Both the position numbers and the translations under genes were made by a program. A stretch of 64,000 nt of DNA from Candidatus Electrothrix scaldis (GTDB lineage: Bacteria; Desulfobacterota; Desulfobulbia; Desulfobulbales; Desulfobulbaceae): NCBI GenBank assembly GCA_033584155.1, contig CP138355.1, forward strand, positions 2,061,501 to 2,125,500, written 5' to 3'. Positions 9,601 through 15,468 of the stretch are shown here, one piece after another. Positions within the stretch are counted from its first letter, which is position 1, and every line of letters starts with the position of its first letter. Under the pieces are notes generated by a model. That model worked only from the letters and a program-made list of their open reading frames with translations, was not told where the DNA came from and did no database searches.

Positions 9601-9777
9601 TCAGAGGAGTTCTTCGGCCTGACCCTGCCTGCGGAGGGTATTCTTCGCTGTGGTCAGTATGAAAAGAACCGGGAATGCATGTTCGCAGATTGTCCATTAT
9701 GGGAAGATCGGGAGTGGAAAGAGCGAGGTTGGATGGGAGGGCGGGTCAAAGGCGATACCCTACCCGTGATCTCTTAA
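6607..9777 (+). CDS. Radical SAM / ArsM-like methyltransferase / DUF5714 fusion
   Basis: A 1056-residue three-part protein. Residues ~95-390 are a radical SAM domain with C108-x3-C112-x2-C115 for the 4Fe-4S cluster and a YFTGGEP motif; the following SPASM-like region (LAVAPDGTLYPSP) has lost the usual cysteines. Residues ~490-720 form a class I methyltransferase of the arsenite-methyltransferase type: motif I is DLGSGSG, and the three arsenic-binding cysteines of ArsM have counterparts in YGCGSP (C526), SNCVINLSPDK (C618) and GECLGGA (C668). Residues ~800-1050 match DUF5714, opening with paired cysteines like a zinc ribbon (CIICGEE, CYFCG, CDRC) and containing a Gly/Cys-rich block (GACGFWGCCGAAVGAG). 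DUF5714 is known as a companion of such methyltransferases in anaerobes. I infer arsenic or another metalloid/thiol methylation with a radical step in one polypeptide; the product is unknown. It converges with the next gene, overlapping by 4 nt. Confidence 0.82.
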   Translation: MSMQWVTRLHRIEHAGIPVYIDQEKPEWFVPSTRTDDLLRSCQKHGNWFTVLSEFCERHQETPDQVCRDLGRLEQLLDRERPEPYQGRSHHLRLGALKEIWFHLTDACNLSCVHCLFSASPSRKESIDQKRLRDAIDQATALGSHLFYFTGGEPFVYPGFCKIIQYVLEQNPAHHVAILTNGLLLEKHLTELMALDHERIHLQVSLDGLEEEHDFLRGPQTYSRLCANLGSIAKEGLAFTISVAVNNDNVDKLEQIAIQAHALGAASLHLMYHFVRGKGTSGQFVPVVRLFSQIVKAARGCDKLGMKIDNLEAMKSQVFAVPGSRFDLTNMGWESLAVAPDGTLYPSPALIRVEELACGHLDHGLKTVWQNNLTLRKIRASSQRDIEQRKRRPLSLITGGGDPDHSWVSGQSLVGHDPYIDLYEQLALLLITDQAARYPDQGLFRLRMGDVRHDCPDTENGSDGSVSLAHCNCLISLADNDGHSSVREFYSAAAQQANREIVNPFHPATGLDNYIPEEAKEKSYGCGSPVKDAAPQKGETLVDLGSGSGVECFLAAAEVGANGKVYGIDMTDAMLELARKSQQHVMTDLGYDNIEFRKGYLEEIPLEEAIADVVISNCVINLSPDKRRTYLEIMRVLKPGGRLVVSDVVSDEQVSAAIKNSSKYRGECLGGAMQQDDLVAMLEDCGFASVYLHKRYPYREVDGNRFYSLTYEARKAALVAEEEDMVQCFFRGPEPALETASGRRLERGRMTELLRREAEQLGEQVFILDAEGAVTNIAQEPCCCGLPPGEAGQKESVSPEPLIRYLSGCIICGEELVYQSDSGSDAACYFCGAVTTTPCSCTAGHYVCDRCHQQGGLEIIHSVCLNSTEKDMIALMVRIRNHPSVPMHGPEHHAMVSGVILAAYRNNGGKISQDIISTGIDRGSNVPGGACGFWGCCGAAVGAGIAASLILEATPLKAGERQEALSFTARILAEIAGMKGGRCCQRDSWLALTHASRLSEEFFGLTLPAEGILRCGQYEKNRECMFADCPLWEDREWKERGWMGGRVKGDTLPVIS

Positions 9778-10541
9778 CGTTCCTCAATGAGAATGTGCAT
9801 ATCTTTGCCTTCCTGGGCATGAAGGATAGCATCGCCAGCCTCTGCTGCGACCTGATCATGCCCCCGGACGTTTGAGGGAGGGAAGATAACCGTCACCTTT
9901 TTGCCGGTGGAAAGGCGCTCTATGCTGATAAGTTTTTTCTTGAGGCTGCTGTCCAGCTCAAGGAATGTTTTATCTGTTTTGTCCGTATATCCCTCCATAA
10001 AGAAGTCATAGACTAAACTGGTGCATAAGGCCGGGCCGTGGATGATTTTGAAATCGCCCTTGACCGGGGTGCTGTCCTTGTAGAGGATGGGCAGGGCCAC
10101 CTGGAGTGCCTTATAGGCCCGGGCAGAACCGGGGCAGAGGTAGCCGTCTGCCTCAATCAGATCGGTGAAACTGTATGATTTGGTCGCACCTTTATCCTGC
10201 ACCACAATAGCCGGGAGGGTCTTTTGCCATGCTGTGGGTTCCCAACCCCAGAGTGATTGACCGGACTGACGCATCTTTTCCTGCATCATCTTCCGCATCT
10301 TAAAGCGAAACATGTATTCAGAGTCCTGTCCAGGGGCCGCATTGCTCTTCGGTTCAGCAAGAGGTCCAGCGAGCTGGCTGTTTATCTGCGTTTTTGCCGC
10401 CATATTTTTTGCCCTGTTGGCCTGGATCATCTCCTGCTGTTTTTGCTGGATGAAAGAAAGGTTATCTTGGGGCTGGGCCTGGACAAGGGGCGGGCAAAGA
10501 AATGTGGAACAGAGCAGTATGTGCAGAAGATATTTGTTCAT
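9774..10541 (-). CDS. Exported FmdE-like protein
   Basis: A 255-residue protein with a clean signal peptide (residues 1-22, MNKYLLHILL... ending VQA). The middle, ADGYLCPGSARAYKAL (around C136) and HGPALCTSL (C173), resembles the FmdE/GSU-type domain, in which H-G-H-x-C-P-G is a metal-binding motif near molybdenum enzymes; here the first His positions are replaced (ADGY). A Gln/Lys/Met-rich helical stretch (residues 30-95) separates signal and domain. The periplasmic location is predicted; function is not known. It converges on the arsenic-type fusion gene (4-nt overlap) and is upstream of nothing obviously related. Confidence 0.6.
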   Translation of the reverse strand: MNKYLLHILLCSTFLCPPLVQAQPQDNLSFIQQKQQEMIQANRAKNMAAKTQINSQLAGPLAEPKSNAAPGQDSEYMFRFKMRKMMQEKMRQSGQSLWGWEPTAWQKTLPAIVVQDKGATKSYSFTDLIEADGYLCPGSARAYKALQVALPILYKDSTPVKGDFKIIHGPALCTSLVYDFFMEGYTDKTDKTFLELDSSLKKKLISIERLSTGKKVTVIFPPSNVRGHDQVAAEAGDAILHAQEGKDMHILIEER

Positions 10542-10592
10542 AGGGCTACCTTGCAGCTTGGGTTGAGGGATGATGAGCGCGGATAAGCGACG

Positions 10593-11651
10593 CTATTCTG
10601 GGCTGTTCGTCTTGAGCTGTTCTCTGCATTGATGGCAGAGTGCTGTAAGATAAGGGTACTCTGCTGTGGCAGTTTTCGCAAGCAGGCTCTGGAGAGAGCT
10701 GAGAGCCGGGGAAAGGTATTGCCGGAAAAAAGGTTTGCCACGTTGCTGGCTGAGAAAGGCGAAGGCGCCCAGGATTTGGAGATTACGTTGCAGGGCCAGG
10801 AGCAGATATTCCTGCCGGAATTGGGAACGGTCGTAGGGAAGCAGCTCGGTGAGGCTGTCCAGGTAATGCTCCAGCAGCTCTTCCTGAAACGGGGTGGGTA
10901 AGGCCGCATAGGGGTCGATAAGTAGGGAGGCCAAGTCATAGGCCAAGGGGCCTTGGCGGCCAGCCTGGTAGTCGATAAAACGGACCCGACTGTCCTGGAT
11001 CATGATGTTACGGCTCTGGAAATCCCGATGGAGGAAAAAGGTGGAATCGGCTTGGGAGGCTCTGTCTGCCAGGGTATGAAATTCCTGGGTGATTCTTTCT
11101 TTATCAATCTCCAGCTGGAGGAAATCGCGGCACAGTGCCCGGAGGAAATAACCGGACTCCCGTTCCAGCATGAGGGCACGGTCGTAGCGCGGGGAGTCCC
11201 AGCACCAATCTGGATTAAATCCTTTCTTGCACCGTACCTGCATCCGGGCAAGTTCGCTGACTGTCTGACGATAGAGCCGGATGACCTGCTCCGAATTTAC
11301 TCCCTCCTTCTGCATTAGGTCGTGCAGTCGTTGTTCTCCCAAATCCTCACAGACCAGCAAGCCCGTCTCTTCCTCAAAGCCGTACAGTTCCGGGACCGGA
11401 GCGCCCGCAGCAAAGAGGTGCCTGCCAATATGCCAGCCGGAAATGGCTTCTTTCAGTCCGACCGCATCATCAGGGGGGGGAGCAATGGCCACGGTTGTTC
11501 TGCCATCTTCGTGGTGAATGCGGCAGAACCGGCGCAGGGAGCCGTCCGGGGTCAGGGGGCTGATGCGGATCTTGTCCTGTGGCCAGACATCGCCTGCATT
11601 GTCTGCGGTGCTGAGGAGTTGGCAGGCGGTTGCTATGAAATCGTTGTTCAT
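10593..11651 (-). CDS. APH-family phosphotransferase, AmgK-like sugar kinase
   Basis: A 352-residue protein with the aminoglycoside phosphotransferase fold. The N-terminal DGSLRRFCRIHHEDG is like the T/S-x-R-x-Y/F-x-R loop of AmgK, the catalytic loop is FFLHRDFQSRNIMI (Asp, Asn), and the metal-binding strand is VRFIDYQAGRQGPLAYDLAS. AmgK phosphorylates the anomeric carbon of N-acetylmuramate or N-acetylglucosamine in cell-wall recycling; assignment to that substrate is by resemblance. It is commonly paired with a MurU nucleotidyltransferase, which is not next to it here. No strong Shine-Dalgarno precedes the ATG. Confidence 0.75.
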   Translation of the reverse strand: MNNDFIATACQLLSTADNAGDVWPQDKIRISPLTPDGSLRRFCRIHHEDGRTTVAIAPPPDDAVGLKEAISGWHIGRHLFAAGAPVPELYGFEEETGLLVCEDLGEQRLHDLMQKEGVNSEQVIRLYRQTVSELARMQVRCKKGFNPDWCWDSPRYDRALMLERESGYFLRALCRDFLQLEIDKERITQEFHTLADRASQADSTFFLHRDFQSRNIMIQDSRVRFIDYQAGRQGPLAYDLASLLIDPYAALPTPFQEELLEHYLDSLTELLPYDRSQFRQEYLLLALQRNLQILGAFAFLSQQRGKPFFRQYLSPALSSLQSLLAKTATAEYPYLTALCHQCREQLKTNSPE

Positions 11652-11689
11652 GAGATTATTTGTTGAATATAAGGAGAGGAGGGAAGATG

Positions 11690-12049
11690 CTACGGTAGTA
11701 ATTGAAGAGGACTTGCCTTCAGTCCAGCGATATTAAGAAGTTGCTTGTCATTGGTTAACAACGTTGCATTGTTGACGAGAGCTGTCGCACAGATAATAGC
11801 GTCAGGAGTTTTCAGCTTACGGATTCTCTTCAGGGCAATGGTTTCGTTTTTAACATCTTCATCCAGTGGATAGATACGAAGATCACTGAAAAATTTTCTC
11901 AGTAAGTTTTCGTGCTGTTCAGAAAGTCTTGGGAACGAAAGGAGTTCAATTTCGGTAATAATAGAGATGCCGTACTCATTTTCTGTAAGAGGCGTTGCCA
12001 GCTTATTGTTGAGTAGGTAGATGACGGCATTCGTGTCAAGAATTACCAT
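11690..12049 (-). CDS. PIN-domain toxin, VapC-like
   Basis: A 119-residue PIN-domain ribonuclease. The acidic residues are in place: VILDTNAVIYLL (D5), ITEIELLSF (Glu), TPDAIICATAL (Asp) and TLLTNDKQL (Asp). VapC toxins cleave tRNA or rRNA until neutralised by their antitoxin. The start is the ATG before VILDTN, one base after the antitoxin stop, rather than a longer in-frame extension that would overlap the antitoxin gene. Together they form a two-gene type II toxin-antitoxin operon. Confidence 0.85.
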   Translation of the reverse strand: MVILDTNAVIYLLNNKLATPLTENEYGISIITEIELLSFPRLSEQHENLLRKFFSDLRIYPLDEDVKNETIALKRIRKLKTPDAIICATALVNNATLLTNDKQLLNIAGLKASPLQLLP

Positions 12050-12050
12050 T

Positions 12051-12254
12051 TTACCACTCCTCATCCCGGATGTTTCTCTGATATTCAACGCCATCCACAG
12101 GCCATTCGAGCTGACCGGCATATTGCATAATATCAGCAGTGGGAGCTGGTGTGTTTCCTTCTATAATTTTTATCTTATTTCGTGGCAATCCCCTCAGCAT
12201 GGAGAGAATGATTTCGTATAAGCTATTATCTATTTTGAGATAGAGTGTTTTCAT
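12051..12254 (-). CDS. Putative antitoxin of the PIN toxin
   Basis: A 67-residue protein beginning MKTLYLKIDNSLYEIILSML, immediately upstream of the PIN toxin with a single-base gap. Position, size and basic N-terminal half followed by an acidic, Trp-containing tail (toxin-binding style) support an antitoxin role. I do not recognise its DNA-binding family. It would normally repress its own promoter, located in 12255-12461. Confidence 0.65.
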   Translation of the reverse strand: MKTLYLKIDNSLYEIILSMLRGLPRNKIKIIEGNTPAPTADIMQYAGQLEWPVDGVEYQRNIRDEEW

Positions 12255-12461
12255 GATGTACCTCTCTATGGGATGTCACCACCTGTGGGTGAGGATAACA
12301 ACGGGAACGCTGAGGAGAGAATAAAACAAGTTAGAATGATTATCGCCACTCGCGTAATAATATGATACCGTTGTTCCATTTGCCCTACAAGCGTTATTTT
12401 GGGCAGATTTTGGAGCAGGATACCGGAGTTTCACCGTTACAATGATTGCAGGAGGAAAAGC

Positions 12462-14567
12462 ATGGCGCTGGAAGTGTTGACCTTTGTCAAATCATCCTGG
12501 ATAAAGCCGCTGTGGAAGCAGCTTGGGCGGATAACCGGAGAGCGGAAAAAGGAGTTGGATCGTCTGCGGGATGAGTTTGTTGATCCAGAGCAACTCCGGG
12601 GGCTGTACATCGAGCCCTATCTCCAGGACCGTAATCCGGCGGACAGCCATCAGGATGACTTGGTTTCAGCGGCCCAGCAGCTGGCCTTTGAGCGAATCAA
12701 TGGGTTCTTTCGCGGGGAGCTACCTCTGGAAAAGGATGGCCGTCACCAGATGTTCATTCTCTCTGATGCAGGCATGGGTAAGACCTCCCTGCTGCTGATG
12801 ATCAAGCTCATGCATTTGACCAATTTCTGGCCGACCAGGATTAACTGTGCCTTGTTTAAGCTGGGGGAGGATACCCTGGAACGGGTGCAGGCCCTGCCCA
12901 ATAAGGGGGAGACCGTGTTGCTGCTGGATGCCCTGGATGAAGACCCCAAGGCATGGAAGCGGATTCGGGAACGCCTACTGGAGCTCTTGCAGGCCAGTGA
13001 GGATTTTAGGCGGGTGGTTATCTCCAGTCGGACCCAGTTCTTCCCGGAAATGGAGCCGGATCGGCTCGGTCGACCGGAGATCAAGGTGCTGTCCGGTTAT
13101 CATTGCCCGGTGCTCTATCTTTCTCCCTTTAACGATGAACAGGTGCAGGAGTTCATTGAGAGGAAGTTACCTCTGCGTTGGTATCATTTCAGTTTTCAAT
13201 ATGGACAGGTGAAAAAGGACCGCGAAAAGGCGGTTTGTCTGCTCGGGCATATGCAGGATTTGCGCATGCGGCCTATGCTTTTGCAGCATATCGACAAGCT
13301 TCTTGCAGCGGAGTGCAAACAGGAGTGGAATGCTTATACGGTCTATGAGGCTTTAGTCGATGAATGGTTGGATCGTGAGGTGCGTAAACTGCGAAAGTGG
13401 GGTGGCCGACGAATACCCGGACGTAAGGAACTCTTCCAGGCCTGCCTGCGGATTGCAGAACGGATGCAGCGGCTGGGGACCCGGATTATCTCGGAGGATG
13501 CCTTGAAGGCGCTGATTGGTGAGAATGAGAATATTGCCTGGCTGGAGAAGTTCGAGCTGGGCGGACGTTCCCTGCTCAATCGTAACTCGGACCGGGCTTT
13601 TCGTTTCAGTCATTATACGATTCAGGAATTTTTGCTGGCTTGGGGGCTGGTACATAAACAGCTGGTAGGGAAGGGGAGGCTGCATGCCACGGACCAGTTG
13701 ACCCGCTTTGTTGACCTTGCTGACGGGATACTTTGTCATATTGACCATCTTGATCTGACTGATATTGATCCGCAGGGGTACGTGGAAAGGTACAATACTT
13801 CTTGGCCGATACAGCATCGGCTGAAGAATGGAGAGGCTGGGCCAAAAATGATGCTCTTACCCGGTGGTCGTTTCCGTATGGGAGATATCCAGGGAAAAGG
13901 GGAAAAGGATGAACGGCCGGTCCATGAAGTAAAATTGAACAGCTTTGCCATTGGTCGTTATCCGGTGACTTTTGCTGAGTATGATGCCTTTTGCCTTGCC
14001 ACAGGGCGTAATAAGGCAAATGATGGAGGTTGGGGTGGGGGACAACGACCGGTGATTAATGTAACCTGGAAGGACGCTCAGGATTATTGTGAATGGTTGA
14101 GCCGGGAAACCGGGCAAACGTATCGTCTGTCCACAGAGGCGGAATGGGAATATGCCTGCCGGGCAGGTAGTGACTCGGCATATTGTTTCGGAGATGATGA
14201 GAAATCGCTGGACGAATACGCCTGGTACGGCAAGAATTCCGATGGGAAAACGCATCCGGTCGGGGAAAAGAAGGCCAATGCCTGGGGCCTCCACGATATG
14301 CACGGGAATGTCTTGGAGTGGTGTTCGGATTGGTATAGCGGCAAATACTATGCCAGATGTCAGAGGAGGGGGATGGTGAAAAATCCGCAGGGAGTGTCGA
14401 AGCCCGCCGGGTCCCGTGTCCTTCGCGGCGGCTCCTGGTTCAGCAGGGCGGGGGACTGCCGTTCCGCCTGCCGTCACGGGTTCGGGCCTGGCCTCCACCA
14501 CGGCCTTTTCGGCTTTCGTTGTGCCCGAGTTCAGGGTGAGCCAGGCAAGGGGCCGGAGGCCGGGTAA
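12462..14567 (+). CDS. NACHT NTPase fused to SUMF1 (FGE-sulfatase/CLec) domain, copy 1
   Basis: A 701-residue protein. An N-terminal helical region contains ELDRLRDEF. The NACHT-like NTPase has Walker A SDAGMGKTSLL (~residues 102-112) and Walker B ETVLLLDALDED (~150-160), then a winged-helix-type region ending SHYTIQEFLLAWGL. From about residue 465 a SUMF1/FGE-sulfatase domain follows (LPGGRFRMGDIQ, IGRYPVTFAEYD, STEAEWEYACRAG, WGLHDMHGNVLEWC, RVLRGGSW, GFRCAR). The start is the ATG behind GGAGG at 12451, not an upstream ATG. STAND NTPases with C-type-lectin-fold tails are known from bacterial conflict systems and as diversity-generating retroelement targets. The segment after RGGSW has the layout of a DGR variable region, but no reverse transcriptase is seen here. 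A paralogue follows 0.9 kb downstream. Confidence 0.85.
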   Translation: MALEVLTFVKSSWIKPLWKQLGRITGERKKELDRLRDEFVDPEQLRGLYIEPYLQDRNPADSHQDDLVSAAQQLAFERINGFFRGELPLEKDGRHQMFILSDAGMGKTSLLLMIKLMHLTNFWPTRINCALFKLGEDTLERVQALPNKGETVLLLDALDEDPKAWKRIRERLLELLQASEDFRRVVISSRTQFFPEMEPDRLGRPEIKVLSGYHCPVLYLSPFNDEQVQEFIERKLPLRWYHFSFQYGQVKKDREKAVCLLGHMQDLRMRPMLLQHIDKLLAAECKQEWNAYTVYEALVDEWLDREVRKLRKWGGRRIPGRKELFQACLRIAERMQRLGTRIISEDALKALIGENENIAWLEKFELGGRSLLNRNSDRAFRFSHYTIQEFLLAWGLVHKQLVGKGRLHATDQLTRFVDLADGILCHIDHLDLTDIDPQGYVERYNTSWPIQHRLKNGEAGPKMMLLPGGRFRMGDIQGKGEKDERPVHEVKLNSFAIGRYPVTFAEYDAFCLATGRNKANDGGWGGGQRPVINVTWKDAQDYCEWLSRETGQTYRLSTEAEWEYACRAGSDSAYCFGDDEKSLDEYAWYGKNSDGKTHPVGEKKANAWGLHDMHGNVLEWCSDWYSGKYYARCQRRGMVKNPQGVSKPAGSRVLRGGSWFSRAGDCRSACRHGFGPGLHHGLFGFRCARVQGEPGKGPEAG

Positions 14568-14665
14568 GACGGGAGGTGCAAGGCGTGCTTGTCCGTCGCG
14601 GAGCAGGACAGCATCGCAGCAAGCACGTCATTGCACCATGCCCCAACGGGGCTATACATAACCAA

Positions 14666-14752
14666 GCTCGGGGTAACACCCCGAGCAAACCTTTGCCACC
14701 CCATTCCCGCCAGGGTGTTACCCTTGGCTGATATATATTGCCCTTTCAGGGC
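14666..14752. repeat. REP-like cluster of three hairpins
   Basis: Three inverted repeats in a row: GCTCGGGGT-AAC-ACCCCGAGC (14666-14686, perfect 9-bp stem), CCAGGGTGTTACCCTTGG (about 14710-14727) and GCCCTTTCAGGGC (14740-14752). No T-run follows the first stem, so it is not a classic terminator, although it may end transcription of the upstream gene. The words AACACCC and CCCTTTC recur before the gene at 6607. It looks like a dispersed non-autonomous repeat. Confidence 0.6.
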
Positions 14753-14785
14753 ATCGGCATCTTGAAAGCCGGGAAGAATCTGCAA

Positions 14786-15085
14786 GAGATAAGCACGTTC
14801 CAACAACGATGACGAGTGGTTCGGCACCATCGAGGAATCATTCTGCGGTAGTGACGAAGGCCTCGTCGCTGTCGAAGAATGGTTCAGCGGCATATCCTAA
14901 CGATGCTGCAACGCTGTAGAATCGTCCTGCACCGTTGACGAATGATGCAGAGACATGTCAGAATGACTCTCCGATGGTGCAGAATGGTTCTGCGGCAGGT
15001 ACGAACGTTCCAGAACCGATGACGAGTGATTCGTCACCGTCGAAGCATCGTCCTGCGACAGTGACGAATCATCCGGCGGCAGGGG
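14786..15085. repeat. Degenerate 21-bp tandem array, ~14 units
   Basis: Units average the pattern GAATGATTCTGCGGCAGTGAC and keep a strict 21-base step with no frame slips across about 300 bp. Conceptual translation on the minus strand gives successive heptads such as PPDDSSL, SQDDAST, VTNHSSS, VLERSYL, PQNHSAP, SESHSDM, SLHHSST, VQDDSTA, PLNHSST, PQNDSSM, VPNHSSS, LLERAYL. The two ERxYL heptads suggest higher-order duplication. One in-frame stop (14897) interrupts it and no start with a ribosome-binding site precedes it, so it is probably non-coding now. It is not a CRISPR array: no spacers, and units are degenerate. Confidence 0.75.
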
Positions 15086-15468
15086 ATAGCCCTTCGTACA
15101 TGGGGGCGAATGATGCACTTCCTGTGTTCGCCCGGAATTTTCCGAAATATCGAATCCGGCAATAAGTCCGGGATCCTCACCCCGAGCTTTCCTCTTTCCC
15201 ATCCGACCCCTTGAGACAGAAGGAAAAAAGCGTCACCAAGGGAACGCAGGACGAGAGATTCGCGTTGAAACGCCGGGAAGCGTTAAGCCCGTATTCCTAC
15301 AAAAACGAAATAAGCTGTGGAGTCCAAGGCCCATTCAGGGTACAATGCCCGATAATTTTTTTTTAAGGGGAGGGGAGATATGTTTACCGTATGCAGAAGG
15401 TGAGTGCAGCTGCGCTTTTCTTTCGTGTATACAACTACCTTTGAGTTTTTTCTTTGAAGTACATAATT

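Larger units (their letters stand above)
14568..15468. other. 900-bp non-coding region between the NACHT-SUMF1 paralogues
   Basis: No convincing gene. It contains three consecutive REP-like hairpins (14666-14752), a 21-bp periodic array (about 14786-15085), a short match to the palindromic repeat family at 15113-15137 (CCTGTGTTCGCCC) and a Shine-Dalgarno-rich stretch at about 15366-15379. The last precedes a seven-codon ATG frame (15380-15403, MFTVCRR) that could be a leader but is too short to support. Confidence 0.6.

Noticed and set aside
14786-15085. CRISPR array
   Set aside because: The periodic units are only 21 bp, degenerate, without intervening unique spacers, and no cas genes are in the window.
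15380-15403. Seven-codon leader peptide (MFTVCRR)
   Set aside because: It has a purine-rich upstream stretch but is too short to distinguish from chance, and no attenuator follows it.
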